From contig JABHIE010000031.1 in assembly GCA_018671175.1 (NCBI GenBank), forward strand, positions 292,128-356,127: a stretch of DNA of 64,000 bases, given 5' to 3'. Under the pieces are notes generated by a model. The model was not told where the DNA came from. It searched no databases and saw only the letters and a list, made by a program, of their open reading frames with translations. Position numbers and translations under genes: made by a program. This DNA comes from Planctomycetota bacterium (GTDB lineage Bacteria > Planctomycetota > UBA1135). Shown one piece after another: positions 44,954 through 54,329 of the stretch; position 1 is the first letter of the stretch; every line of letters starts with the position of its first letter.

Positions 44954-46147
44954 ATGCGCACTCGATCGATTTTTCACGCAGATCTAGATGCCTTTTTCGT
45001 CTCGGTCGAGCGCGTTTTAGACCCGCGCCTCTGCGGTCGCCCTGTGGTGGTGGGCGGCCCTGCCGATGGGCGTGGCGTGGTGGCTGCAGCAAGTTACGAA
45101 GCACGCGCCTTCGGGGTGTGCTCCGCGATGCCGATGGCGCAAGCCATGCGCCGATGCCCTGGCTTGCTACGCGTGAGTGGCTCTCACAGTATGTATGGTC
45201 GAGCTTCGCGTGCTGTCTTTGATGTGCTTGGGCAATACACGCCGATTCTCGAAAAAGTCTCAATTGACGAGGCTTACTTAGATTTAACGGGCACGGGCTT
45301 ACTCTTTGGTGGCGCGATTGATGTCGCCGATCGCATGCGTCGTGAGGTGCGCGAGCGCTTGCGTCTTGACTTGACGATTGGTGTTTCTCAAAACCGATTG
45401 GTGAGCAAGGTCGCTTCGGCCTTTGCAAAACCTTATGGCTTATTTGATGTGGCACTAGGCCAAGAGGCCACTTTTTTAGCTCCTCTCGATGTGCGGGCAT
45501 TGCCCGGTATTGGGCCGGTCACAGCACACCGACTCAAAGACTGGAACATCGAAAAACTCGGCGCTCTAGCCGACACAGCCAGTTGGTTTTTGCGCGAAAC
45601 TTTTGGCGACCATGGGCCAGCTTTGCAATCACGCGCGCGCGGCGAAGACGACACCCCCGTTTGCCCTCCCTGGGAGCGCAACGAAAGCAAAAGTATAGGC
45701 CACGAAGAGACCTTCGCAACCGATGTCGATGACCACGCTTTTTTGCGAGCCAAGTTGTCGGCACTCTTGAGTAAGGCCGCGCGGCGTTTGCGTAAAAAAG
45801 GCCTGCTCGCTCGCAAGGTCTCCGTCAAATTGCGTTATGCCGATTTCGTAACCGAAACGCGAGATTGCACTTTGCGCGAGCCTAGCGACCTTGACGGCGA
45901 TTTCTTAGACCCCATGCAAGAGTTGCTTCATCACATGGCATCTCGTCGCACTTTGGTGCGTTTGCTGGGCGTGCGCCTGACGGGGTTAGTGCGTGGCTTT
46001 CGCCAGACGTCGCTTTTTGACGCCGAGCAAGATTTCAAAACAGAATCGCGCTCCGCCATCGTGAGCGCCATGGATGACATCCGCGACAAATATGGTGCGT
46101 CGGTTGTGCAGAGCGGTGAGGCGGCGTGGTTGTCCAACTCGCGGTAG
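44954..46147 (+). CDS. dinB: Y-family DNA polymerase IV (DinB)
   Basis: 397 aa from ATG 44954, five bases past the lexA stop; ATG 44939 would overlap lexA. Translesion polymerase. Seen: FHADLDAFFVSVE (catalytic Asp), AASYEARAFGVCSAMPMAQA, VSIDEAYLDLTGTG (catalytic Asp-Glu), LTIGVSQNRLVSKVASAFAKP, and HhH region RALPGIGPVTAHRL. A clamp-binding motif QTSLF lies near the C-terminus (GFRQTSLFDAE). The active-site acids are all present, unlike ImuB, its inactive relative in many lexA-imuA-imuB-dnaE2 cassettes. Its last 22 bases overlap dnaE2. Confidence 0.95.
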   Translation: MRTRSIFHADLDAFFVSVERVLDPRLCGRPVVVGGPADGRGVVAAASYEARAFGVCSAMPMAQAMRRCPGLLRVSGSHSMYGRASRAVFDVLGQYTPILEKVSIDEAYLDLTGTGLLFGGAIDVADRMRREVRERLRLDLTIGVSQNRLVSKVASAFAKPYGLFDVALGQEATFLAPLDVRALPGIGPVTAHRLKDWNIEKLGALADTASWFLRETFGDHGPALQSRARGEDDTPVCPPWERNESKSIGHEETFATDVDDHAFLRAKLSALLSKAARRLRKKGLLARKVSVKLRYADFVTETRDCTLREPSDLDGDFLDPMQELLHHMASRRTLVRLLGVRLTGLVRGFRQTSLFDAEQDFKTESRSAIVSAMDDIRDKYGASVVQSGEAAWLSNSR

Positions 46148-49100
46148 CTACACCTTGGTCTTTTTACTGGGGCGCATCTTCAGTTGAGGCTATGGCCGCT
46201 CGTGCTGCTGAGCGTGGTGTGCGGGCTTTGGGCCTGTGTGATGCGGGTGGCTTGTGGGGAGCCGTGCCTTTTCAAAAGGCTTGTTTGGCGGTGGGTGTGC
46301 GCCCCATTTTTGGTGTGCGATTATGTGTCGAGGGCGTGTCCGTGCATTTGATTGCACTTGATGCTGCCGGGTGGGCGGTTTTGTGTCGCTTGGTCACGCG
46401 CGCGCAATGCGGGGGGCGGCCGACGGATTCTCCTGGGTTAGGGCATTCGCGCGTTTTGCTCGATTGGGTGGCGGCTGAGTCAGGTGCGGGTACTTTTGCC
46501 GTATTGAGTCATGATGCAATTTGGCTCTCTGAGCTTGCGCGCCTTGTCGGCAAAGACGATCTATTTGCGACGACCGCCGAGGCCGCTTTTCAGGCGGGGC
46601 TGCCATTTGTCGCTGCTCCACAAGTCGTGATGGCTGACCCTGGCCTTCATGCTCGGCATCGTTTGCTGGTCGCGATGGGGCGCAATATGCGGGTTGGGCA
46701 TTTAAGCGAGGCCGATGTCGCGCCGGCATCTGCATGGCTCAAGGGCGGCGATGCGCTAAAGGCCATGTTCCAAGATGCTCCCGAGGCTTTGCGGTGTGCT
46801 GAGCGATTAGCCGAGCGTTCTAATTTTGTGATTCCGCTGGGCCTGAAGCATTTGCCTCGATTTCCAGGCTTGCCAAAGGGGCGTACGGCCGATGCACATT
46901 TGGCTCGATTGTGCGCTCGTGGTTGGAAGCGGCGGCGTTTGCAGGGGCGGGTTTCAAACGCCCAATCAAGCGGGCCTCCGCAAACGCAAGGCGACCCCTA
47001 CGCAGCCCAGCTGGCACGCGAGCTTGATTTGATTCGTGACCAAGGCTTGGCCGATTATTTTTTAGTCGTGGCTGATCTCGTGCGATGGGCGCGTGGGCAG
47101 GGCATCCATACGGTGGGGCGCGGCTCGGCGGCTAATAGTTTGGTGTGCTGGTTGTTGGGTATGACTCAGATTGATCCCTTAAAAAATGGTTTGTGGTTTG
47201 ACCGTTTCCTGAACCCCGGTCGGCGTGATTTTCCTGATGTCGATTTAGACTTCGCCTGGGATGAGCGTGACCGCGTGCTGGCCTATGCGCAAAAGCGGTG
47301 GGGCGCCTCGCGCGTGGCGATGCTGTCGACGCACATTACTTTTGCTGAGCGGGGTGCAATCCGCGAGGTGGCCAAGGCGATGGGCTTGCCTCCAGCTGAG
47401 ATTACGGCTTTTCAGCGTCGTCGGCGTTTGGGTGGCGACATCGAAGAACCATGGCGCACGGTTTTGCGCGAGGCGCATGCGATTGACGGCTTCCCGAGGC
47501 ATTTGGGGGTGCACCCGGGCGGTTTGATTTTGGCTCCGGGTCGATTGAGCGAGCACTTGCCTTTGCAGCATGCAAAGAAACAAGCCGGCGGGCGGCCGCT
47601 TGTCGTCACGCAATGGGATATGGGCCCCGTCGAAGAAATAGGCTTACTCAAAATTGATTTGCTCGGCAATCGCGGTCTGGCCGTGGTGCGCGACGCCAGC
47701 AAAATGGTACGCGCCAACACGGGTTTGCGCATCGATTTTGATCGCCTTGCACCCGAGCAAGATTCGCGTACGCGTGAGAGTCTCATGCGTGGCGACACAA
47801 TGGGTTGCTTTTATATTGAGTCACCCAGCATGCGATCTCTTTTGCGTAAGTTGCGATGCCATGATGTCGCGTCTTTGACGGCTGCCTCGAGCATCATTCG
47901 CCCCGGGATTTCATCCTCTGGCATGATGCGCGCTTATATTGATCGCTTTCATCATGTGCAAAAAACGGGTGTGCATGATGCCGCTTGGTATTTGCACCCT
48001 CGTTTGCGCGAGTTGCTTGGTGAGACTTATGGTGTGATGACCTATCAAGAAGATGTCTTACGAATTGCGCAAGAGTTGGCCGGCATGACCGCCTCCGAGG
48101 CCGATGGCTTGCGCAAAGCCATGAGCCACAAACGATCCGCTGAGCGCATGTCGCATTGGCAAGATCAGTTTTGCTCGGGCTTGTTGGCCGCAGGCTTTGG
48201 GTCGATCGCAGCGCATGAGTTGTGGCGGCAGGTCGAGTCCTTTGCTGGCTATTCTTTCTGCAAGGCGCATTCCGCTAGTTACGCCGCCTTATCGTTTCGC
48301 TCGGCTTGGTTGCGCGCGCATTTCCCCGCTGAATTTATGGCATCTGTGTTGCGCAACCATGGTGGTTTTTTTGACACCTTTGCCTACTTGGCCGAAGCGC
48401 GGCGTATGGGTTTGCAGTTGCAGCTGCCATGCGTCAATGACTCGGCTCTAGAGTTTTGCGGTGGTGCGGGTGCGCTACGAGTTGGTCTACGCGAAATTAA
48501 AACGCTTGGTCGGGCCTTAATCGGCCGTTTGCTTGCCCATCGACCTTTTTTAGCCATGGACGATTTGGCGCAGCGGGCCCGTCCACAGCCAGCAGAGTTT
48601 GAGGCGCTTGTGCGGGCGGGTGCTTGCGATACATTGCCTGATGGGCTGACGCGTGCTGAGCGGATGCGTTGGGTCGCGCTTTGGCGCCGACGCCGCAGCA
48701 TGTGCGTAGCCGAAGCCGTTGGCGCACATTGGCAAGCCCCTCCGCTATTCCCGAATCAATCGATTCCGGCCCCTCCTGCGGTTCAAGAGTTTTCGCGTCA
48801 CCGTTTACTTGAGCTCGAAGAAGAGGCTTTGGGTTGGCTGGTGAGCGCACATCCTTTGCAACTTTACGCACAAAAGATCCGTGATGCGGGGGCGTTAGCA
48901 GCGCGAGATTTACCACAGCATGTGAATCAACGAGTCCGTTTGGTGGGTTGGCAGGTGACGCAAAAGCCCGTCCGCACGCGTGATGGCCGTCGCATGGGCT
49001 TTTTATCATTTGAAGACACCACAGCCATGTACGAAACGGTTTTATTTCCCGATGCCTGGCGACGACTCGCGCCCTGGACTTTGACGCGCGGGCCGTATTT

Positions 49101-49173
49101 GCTCGAGGGCATCCCAAGGCGTGAGTTCGGCGATATTACAGTTGAGGTTTATTCCTTGCGACTCTTCCAGTAG
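46126..49173 (+). CDS. dnaE2: Error-prone DNA polymerase III alpha subunit (DnaE2-type), PHP ligands lost
   Basis: 1015 aa from GTG 46126, within the end of dinB. C-family polymerase: RDFPDVDLDFAWDERD (Asp371, Asp373), GLLKIDLLGNRGLA (Asp511), GRGSAANSLVCWLLG, SHKRSAERM, and GYSFCKAHSASYAALSFRSAWL; C-terminal HhH and OB-fold (VRLVGWQVTQKPVRTRDG; MYETVLFPDAW). Length and operon with lexA and dinB mark it as DnaE2, not the replicative enzyme. The N-terminal PHP domain is degenerate: LAVATPWSFYWGAS replaces LHxHSxFSFLxGAS, LCDAGG replaces LTDHGG, and GVRLCV replaces the Glu ligand. No metal-dependent PHP activity is expected. Induced as part of the SOS response by inference. Confidence 0.93.
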   Translation: MVVQLAVATPWSFYWGASSVEAMAARAAERGVRALGLCDAGGLWGAVPFQKACLAVGVRPIFGVRLCVEGVSVHLIALDAAGWAVLCRLVTRAQCGGRPTDSPGLGHSRVLLDWVAAESGAGTFAVLSHDAIWLSELARLVGKDDLFATTAEAAFQAGLPFVAAPQVVMADPGLHARHRLLVAMGRNMRVGHLSEADVAPASAWLKGGDALKAMFQDAPEALRCAERLAERSNFVIPLGLKHLPRFPGLPKGRTADAHLARLCARGWKRRRLQGRVSNAQSSGPPQTQGDPYAAQLARELDLIRDQGLADYFLVVADLVRWARGQGIHTVGRGSAANSLVCWLLGMTQIDPLKNGLWFDRFLNPGRRDFPDVDLDFAWDERDRVLAYAQKRWGASRVAMLSTHITFAERGAIREVAKAMGLPPAEITAFQRRRRLGGDIEEPWRTVLREAHAIDGFPRHLGVHPGGLILAPGRLSEHLPLQHAKKQAGGRPLVVTQWDMGPVEEIGLLKIDLLGNRGLAVVRDASKMVRANTGLRIDFDRLAPEQDSRTRESLMRGDTMGCFYIESPSMRSLLRKLRCHDVASLTAASSIIRPGISSSGMMRAYIDRFHHVQKTGVHDAAWYLHPRLRELLGETYGVMTYQEDVLRIAQELAGMTASEADGLRKAMSHKRSAERMSHWQDQFCSGLLAAGFGSIAAHELWRQVESFAGYSFCKAHSASYAALSFRSAWLRAHFPAEFMASVLRNHGGFFDTFAYLAEARRMGLQLQLPCVNDSALEFCGGAGALRVGLREIKTLGRALIGRLLAHRPFLAMDDLAQRARPQPAEFEALVRAGACDTLPDGLTRAERMRWVALWRRRRSMCVAEAVGAHWQAPPLFPNQSIPAPPAVQEFSRHRLLELEEEALGWLVSAHPLQLYAQKIRDAGALAARDLPQHVNQRVRLVGWQVTQKPVRTRDGRRMGFLSFEDTTAMYETVLFPDAWRRLAPWTLTRGPYLLEGIPRREFGDITVEVYSLRLFQ

Positions 49174-49184
49174 TATGCAAAAGC

Positions 49185-51008
49185 ATGAAACCGCTCCTTT
49201 CTCTGATTCCCTTCTACGCCCTCGCATTTCTTACTGTTTTCCCTGCCATTTCTCAGGCGCAGGTTCATGGCGACCCAGCCAAGACCGTGACCATTTTTGT
49301 AGGTGGCTTCAACCCAGACGGCGCGGCGACAACGGGCCCATTTGGTGTCGATTATCAAGACTCTCTCATGGATGTCATGGCCGACATGATGGGCGCGACT
49401 TCGATGGCTGATTCAGGTTGGCAAACAGCTTCTGACCTAATCACAATCGCTGAGTATTACGGTGATTTAGCGCCAGCTTATTACACGGCGCAAGACCACT
49501 CTGATTTGGCTGCGGTTACGGCCCAATTTGGCGGTGGCGTACCCGTTTATGCTTTGATTCAGGCCAAGTTCATAAAGCATGTTCTTGAACGCAGCGGGGC
49601 CGAGCATGTCAATTTGCTCGGCGCATCGTTTGGCGGGTTGGTGAGTCGCTATATGGTTTGCAATGATGTCGAAGGTCTCGTTTCGAGCGGCCGCATCATT
49701 CGCTGGGAGACTTACGAAGGCGCTAACAACGGTACCTGGCTGGCAAATAATGGGTTCGCGCAATGGCTTTTTGACACATTCGCCGCGCCTACGATTGACA
49801 CAGATCACATGCTTTACAGTTGGGTCGAAACTTATATCGAAGCGCCACATAATCGCATGCAGAGCCCTCTTTATGGTGACTTGCTTGTAGGGCACACAAG
49901 TTCCGTCGATGACAGCGCCAATAGTGCATGGCTCACGACGATGTTGAGTCTTGGTGGGGGGTGGCAAGTCAATGATGGCGTCTTAACCGAGGCAGATGGC
50001 GTTTTTGTAGGTGCATCTCAAGCGGCAAAATGGCGCGACCGCATGCCGACGCGCACTTGGCAACCTGTTGACCATTACGGGCTTGCTGATTACACGGGCC
50101 TGCGTCCCGTGATGGTGGCCCAGTTGACGGGCAAGCGCCGCTACACGGTAAAAGTTGTGGGTGTAAAAATGCATCACTTCGACGAGGGCGGTGGGTTATT
50201 TAACCCTCAAATGCCAGCCGAAGTTGCGCTTGATTTACGCGTTTGGTCGCCTGAGGCGTATCGCCTTTGGGGCATATCCGACGCCTTGAGCGATCGCAGC
50301 ACTAACAATTTCGCCTCACCACTTTTCGATGTTTATGGCCGCAATGTCTGGGTTGATGTCGACATCACGATGTTTGATGAAATGATTCTCGAAGGCGAAA
50401 CAAGCCTCAATATTGAAATCGGCGCCCACGAATATGATTTTGAAGAGCACTATGAGGTGTGGGAGCTATTCGGCTCAAATGACCATTTAGGCACGGTCTC
50501 AGGCAATCTACCCATCATGGATGGTCGCGTAACAGTCCCAGGTGCTGACTTTGATTTGCGCCTTGAGATGCGCATCCAAGAATACCCCTTTGAGCGCACG
50601 ATCTGGCTTGACGGTGGCGAAAAGGTGGCCACTCGCGAGCTGCCACTCTCGGGTCAAGAGCAGATTATCCAAGTCGATTTCGGCCCTAGCTTTGCAGGTA
50701 AAGCATTCCGCATTTTCGGTGGGATGTCCGGCTTACAGCCAGGCCATGATTTGGGTAATGGCGTTGTCCTTCCCGTGCATCAAGACGCCTACTCTAATTA
50801 TTTGGCCAACACGCTCAATACATCGTTGCATCAAAACTTCGAGGGGCATTTAGATGTGCGTGGTCGAGCCACGGCAGTTTTGAATGCGGGTGGCCCCCCT
50901 CTTGACCCACGCGCCAAAGACAAAGATTTGGTCTATGCCGTTGCGGCGTTTGATGGGGCCGGCGTGCCATTGGCTGGCTCTGATGCCGTTGTGGTCGAGG
51001 TTCGCTAG
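49185..51008 (+). CDS. Secreted alpha/beta-hydrolase (esterase/lipase-like)
   Basis: 607 aa with a signal peptide (LLSLIPFYALAFLTVFPAISQAQ). Nucleophile elbow GASFGG (Ser148) in VNLLGASFGGLVSRYMV, the GxSxGG pattern of lipases/esterases. Upstream is TIFVGGFNPDGA, the usual first-strand segment. After about residue 330 the sequence is beta-rich (FDVYGRNVWVDVDITMFDEM; LDLRVWSPEAYRLW), suggesting one or two Ig/C2-like accessory domains. The acid and His of the triad cannot be placed with confidence. It begins 11 bases after dnaE2, so it may be transcribed with the SOS genes; this may be simple neighbourhood. Confidence 0.72.
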   Translation: MKPLLSLIPFYALAFLTVFPAISQAQVHGDPAKTVTIFVGGFNPDGAATTGPFGVDYQDSLMDVMADMMGATSMADSGWQTASDLITIAEYYGDLAPAYYTAQDHSDLAAVTAQFGGGVPVYALIQAKFIKHVLERSGAEHVNLLGASFGGLVSRYMVCNDVEGLVSSGRIIRWETYEGANNGTWLANNGFAQWLFDTFAAPTIDTDHMLYSWVETYIEAPHNRMQSPLYGDLLVGHTSSVDDSANSAWLTTMLSLGGGWQVNDGVLTEADGVFVGASQAAKWRDRMPTRTWQPVDHYGLADYTGLRPVMVAQLTGKRRYTVKVVGVKMHHFDEGGGLFNPQMPAEVALDLRVWSPEAYRLWGISDALSDRSTNNFASPLFDVYGRNVWVDVDITMFDEMILEGETSLNIEIGAHEYDFEEHYEVWELFGSNDHLGTVSGNLPIMDGRVTVPGADFDLRLEMRIQEYPFERTIWLDGGEKVATRELPLSGQEQIIQVDFGPSFAGKAFRIFGGMSGLQPGHDLGNGVVLPVHQDAYSNYLANTLNTSLHQNFEGHLDVRGRATAVLNAGGPPLDPRAKDKDLVYAVAAFDGAGVPLAGSDAVVVEVR

Positions 51009-51017
51009 CACTCGGCT

Positions 51018-52247
51018 TTAGCGCCGAATCATCGCTTGCAAAATCGGGCGGCGGGCGGCCCGCCATGCCGGAATCAAACTGAAGACCAGACCGGCGGCAA
51101 GCGTTGCACCCGCTAGAAGTGCAACGGAATAGGTGTCAATAAGTACAGGGATTTCTTCAAACTGATAAATCTCGGGCAGAAAGATTTTTTCTCCGCCGCC
51201 CAGAATAAGCTCAATTGACTTGAGGTTACTCGTGAGTAAATAACCCAACCCTAAGCCAAGGGAAACACCAAAGAAACTCACCAAAGTGCCCAGTGAAACC
51301 CAAAAACGGATGATGCGACCTGGAGTCGCGCCAAGCGCACCGAGCACACCAATGTCACGCCTTTTTTCAGTTACGGTGAGCGTCAAGGTGGCGACTAATT
51401 GATAAGCCGCAACCAAAACGATGAAGAAAAACATCATGACTAGCATGCCGCGTTGGTTTTCAACGGCTCTTAAAAAATTACCGGCATTGTCGCGCCAAGT
51501 TTGAACACTCGGCCAAGATGGGCGAGCTAGGCCATCTTGCTCAAGTTGCTCTTGGATGCTCGTTTGCAAGGATTCGGGGTCGATACCGTCGTTAACGCGA
51601 ATGACAAGTTCCGTAAACGGTGTCTTGAGTTGCGTGAGCGGCAGCAGGGACGAGCGCGGGACAAGGGCGCGGTCAAGGTCTTGGTCGTGCTGGCCACTTG
51701 AAAAAGATTCGACAACGGAAAAGCTCAATCGAGCAGGAATGGGTGCCCGCCCCGGTCTTGGCTGAAAGGAAATGACTTCGAGGGTGTCGCCAGGGGAAAC
51801 CCCCATGCGTGTGGCCGCCGCATGGCCAAGGCGCAAAGGCGGCAGGGCGTTTGGGTCATCTTGGGGCTTCCAGTCAAAATCATCTATGCCAACAAGAAGT
51901 AAACCGTTTAAATCAGAAGAGCGAGGGTCGCTTAGCGCGCGTGAGCCTCGGCGGCCAACCAAACCAAACCAGTTCAGGCGTGCTTCGACCGTCGCCACAC
52001 CTTGGACGGAATGAATGGAATCAAAGTAGGTTTCGATTTCTTGAGAGCCTCCCCACGCGGATGGCAACGGGCGGACGGTGAGGTCGCCCGAGAAATCACG
52101 CATCGTGCCCTCAAATTGTGCGAGGAAACCGTTAAGGACAGCCAAGACAGTAAATAAAACGGCAACACCCAATGCAATGGCAACAGCCGAAAGCGCGAGC
52201 AATGCGCGGCGGCGTGCAAAAGACCATGCGTAGTGGATGAGGCTCAT
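51018..52247 (-). CDS. FtsX-like ABC permease (LolC/LolE-type), second
   Basis: 409 aa with four transmembrane segments in the MacB/FtsX order: one near the N-terminus (LLALSAVAIALGVAVLFTVLAVLNGF), a periplasmic domain of about 220 residues, then three at the C-terminus (MMFFFIVLVAAYQLVATLTLTV; FWVSLGTLVSFFGVSLGLGLG; ALLAGATLAAGLVFSLIPAW). GVLGALGATPGRIIRFW is the cytoplasmic coupling loop. With the ATPase (52253-52957) and the permease at 52950-54320 it forms a LolCDE-like lipoprotein release complex. The upstream order, permease-ATPase-permease after lysS, matches that of many lysS-lolCDE loci. Confidence 0.85.
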   Translation of the reverse strand: MSLIHYAWSFARRRALLALSAVAIALGVAVLFTVLAVLNGFLAQFEGTMRDFSGDLTVRPLPSAWGGSQEIETYFDSIHSVQGVATVEARLNWFGLVGRRGSRALSDPRSSDLNGLLLVGIDDFDWKPQDDPNALPPLRLGHAAATRMGVSPGDTLEVISFQPRPGRAPIPARLSFSVVESFSSGQHDQDLDRALVPRSSLLPLTQLKTPFTELVIRVNDGIDPESLQTSIQEQLEQDGLARPSWPSVQTWRDNAGNFLRAVENQRGMLVMMFFFIVLVAAYQLVATLTLTVTEKRRDIGVLGALGATPGRIIRFWVSLGTLVSFFGVSLGLGLGYLLTSNLKSIELILGGGEKIFLPEIYQFEEIPVLIDTYSVALLAGATLAAGLVFSLIPAWRAARRPILQAMIRR

Positions 52248-52252
52248 TTTGG

Positions 52253-52957
52253 CTAGAGCATCTCAAGTTTGCCGTCGACAAGCAGGATCTCTCGGTCGCA
52301 AGCATCGGCCAAAGAGCGGCTGTGGGTCGCTAATAAAACGGCCGCTCCTTGTTCGCGCGCTAAACCTAAAAGCAGCGCCAACACATCGTTGCCTGTTTGC
52401 GTGTCGAGATTGCCAGTGGGCTCATCTGCCAAAAGGAGGGCGGGTTTAGAAACCAAAGCGCGTGCAACCGCAACTCGTTGCTGCTCGCCCCCGGAAAGTT
52501 GCGTGGGGCGGTGCGACATCCGCTCGCTCAAGCCAACCTTGCTCAAAATCTGTTTGGCGCGCGCATATTCGTCGCGGCGTCGAGACCACCAAGACCAGCC
52601 GCAGGCTAGCCGTCGCGGCATGAGCACATTTTGCAAGGCGTCTAATTCAGGCAGCAATTGAAACTGTTGAAAAACAAAACCAACCTGTTTGGCTCGTTGT
52701 CGAGCAGCGGCCGTGCGGCCTAGCTTTGTGCAGTCGAGGCCAGCAAGGTGCAAAGAACCCACATCAGTTGTGTCGAGTAGGCCAAGAAGATGCAGCAGCG
52801 TGCTTTTGCCTGAGCCGGAAGTACCGCGCAAGGCACAGACCTCGCCGGAATGTAGTGCGAGATCAACACCGCGCAAAACGCGTAATTGCGACGCACCCAT
52901 GCAGAATGATTTTTCGAGGCCGCGGGCGTCTAAAACAGGTGTCGTGGAATTATTCAT
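52253..52957 (-). CDS. lolD: ABC transporter ATPase, LolD/MacB-type
   Basis: 234 aa from ATG 52957 (MNNSTTPVLDARGLEKSF), which overlaps the end of the upstream permease by eight bases; a longer frame would run into it. Walker A GTSGSGKSTLLHLLG, Q-loop FVFQQFQLLPELDALQNVLMPRRL, signature LSGGEQQRVAVARAL, Walker B LLLADEPTGNLD, H-loop LLATHSR. Conserved LolD-type spacing. Powers the permeases on either side, most probably moving outer-membrane lipoproteins out of the inner membrane; other MacB-like substrates cannot be excluded. Confidence 0.9.
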   Translation of the reverse strand: MNNSTTPVLDARGLEKSFCMGASQLRVLRGVDLALHSGEVCALRGTSGSGKSTLLHLLGLLDTTDVGSLHLAGLDCTKLGRTAAARQRAKQVGFVFQQFQLLPELDALQNVLMPRRLACGWSWWSRRRDEYARAKQILSKVGLSERMSHRPTQLSGGEQQRVAVARALVSKPALLLADEPTGNLDTQTGNDVLALLLGLAREQGAAVLLATHSRSLADACDREILLVDGKLEML

Positions 52958-54320
52958 AGCGCAAAGCTTCGACGGGAGAGAGGCGAGCCGCACGGATGGC
53001 AGGCGCGAGAGTAAACAATATGCCCAACGCAAATGCGCCAAGGGCAAGCGATGCCGTTTCGGATGAATCCCAGCGTGCGGGGATGCCCTGAATCACATAA
53101 ATCGAAGAATCAAAAAGTGTCAGGTCGAAATGCTCTTGCAAGAAGAGCTCAACCGCTTGACGATGTTGAATTAACGAATGTGCCCCAAAGTAGCCCAAAC
53201 TCACACCCAAAAATGAAGCGACTGCACCCGTTGCCATAAGCAGGCCAGCTCGGTGAAGTGGGCTGAAACCCAAAGCCGCCAAAACCCCAAGGTCACGAAT
53301 TTTTTCGCGCACCAAAGAAGACAAAGTCGTGAACAAACCAAAGGCCGCGACCAAGACAATAAACGACATGATTAGGCCAGTGATGCGCCGCTCATTTTCG
53401 ATGGCACCAAGATAAAGCGCGCGTCGCTCTTGCCAAGTTTCGAGTGAGCCACCCGACGGCCCACCAGGCTTAGGTAAATCAGCGGCTGCAAGGGCTTTGA
53501 AAATTGCGCTCTTGGCAGAATCGGATGAAACGCCTGGCGCGAGCTTGAGCAAGGCTTCCGTGAAATCGGGTGCCCCTTTGCCTAGCAAATTGTAGTGCAA
53601 ACCATCCCGACCCATGCGCTGCATGTAAATGCGGTCGAGAGACATTTGGTAATCGCTGCCGTGATAGGTGCCCGCGACAAAAAACTCGGCGTTGTGTGGG
53701 CGGAACTCTTGATCGGCCGCGGGCAGCAGAGGGGGAAGTGCGCCCAGCTGCAGAGGCAAATAGCCAGATTGCCCATTTGCTAATGGAACACTATTCGCGC
53801 CAATCGGCAAGATTTGTGAAAGCTGATCGCTCACCAAAACCCCAGGCCTCGGAAAATCAATATCGGATGAAAGTGCAAAGGGTGCGCGAGTGTCGTCTAC
53901 AGGAGCCCGTTGCGCGAAATCAAGCGACTCGAGCCACTCTGAAACGCGGGCCTCAGCAGCGGAATCGATGCCCACAATTTGCACCCCATTAAGATCTGTA
54001 GAGCCCGTTGAGCTCATGCGCATCTCGGCGCCCTGCATGCCCAATACGGCATAAGCCACCAAATGGGGCGCAGCGGCCTCAATTTCTGGAAGAGACTCGA
54101 GTAAATTTTCGTAATCAAGCCATTGGGCAGGCGACTCTTCGACCGCAGGGACGAGCATCAAGTCAGCGAGCGGGCCACGCACAGAATCGCGGTCGTGCTG
54201 GATGAGACCATTCATGACCGAAGTCACAACCAAAAGCGCAAGCAAACCGATGGCAACCCCGAAAACCGCAAGCAGTTGGACGGGGCGGCGAAACAGATAG
54301 GCAAGAGCGAGCCGTAGCAC
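52950..54320 (-). CDS. lolC: FtsX-like ABC permease (LolC/LolE-type), first
   Basis: 456 aa. First helix QLLAVFGVAIGLLALLVVTSVMNGL, a large periplasmic domain to about residue 300, then three helices (LIMSFIVLVAAFGLFTTLSSLV; MATGAVASFLGVSLGYFGAH; LALGAFALGILFTLAPAIRA). GVLAALGFSPLHRAGLLMA is the coupling loop. Ten bases after lysS and overlapping lolD. lysS-lolC neighbourhoods occur in many Gram-negatives, which supports a LolC/E role in lipoprotein release. Assigning C against E by sequence is not possible here. Confidence 0.83.
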   Translation of the reverse strand: MLRLALAYLFRRPVQLLAVFGVAIGLLALLVVTSVMNGLIQHDRDSVRGPLADLMLVPAVEESPAQWLDYENLLESLPEIEAAAPHLVAYAVLGMQGAEMRMSSTGSTDLNGVQIVGIDSAAEARVSEWLESLDFAQRAPVDDTRAPFALSSDIDFPRPGVLVSDQLSQILPIGANSVPLANGQSGYLPLQLGALPPLLPAADQEFRPHNAEFFVAGTYHGSDYQMSLDRIYMQRMGRDGLHYNLLGKGAPDFTEALLKLAPGVSSDSAKSAIFKALAAADLPKPGGPSGGSLETWQERRALYLGAIENERRITGLIMSFIVLVAAFGLFTTLSSLVREKIRDLGVLAALGFSPLHRAGLLMATGAVASFLGVSLGYFGAHSLIQHRQAVELFLQEHFDLTLFDSSIYVIQGIPARWDSSETASLALGAFALGILFTLAPAIRAARLSPVEALRYE

Positions 54321-54329
54321 GCGGCTAGT

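Noticed and set aside
46126-49173. The DnaE-type gene as the replicative DnaE
   Set aside because: Shorter than replicative DnaE, located in a lexA-dinB unit, and PHP motifs lost.
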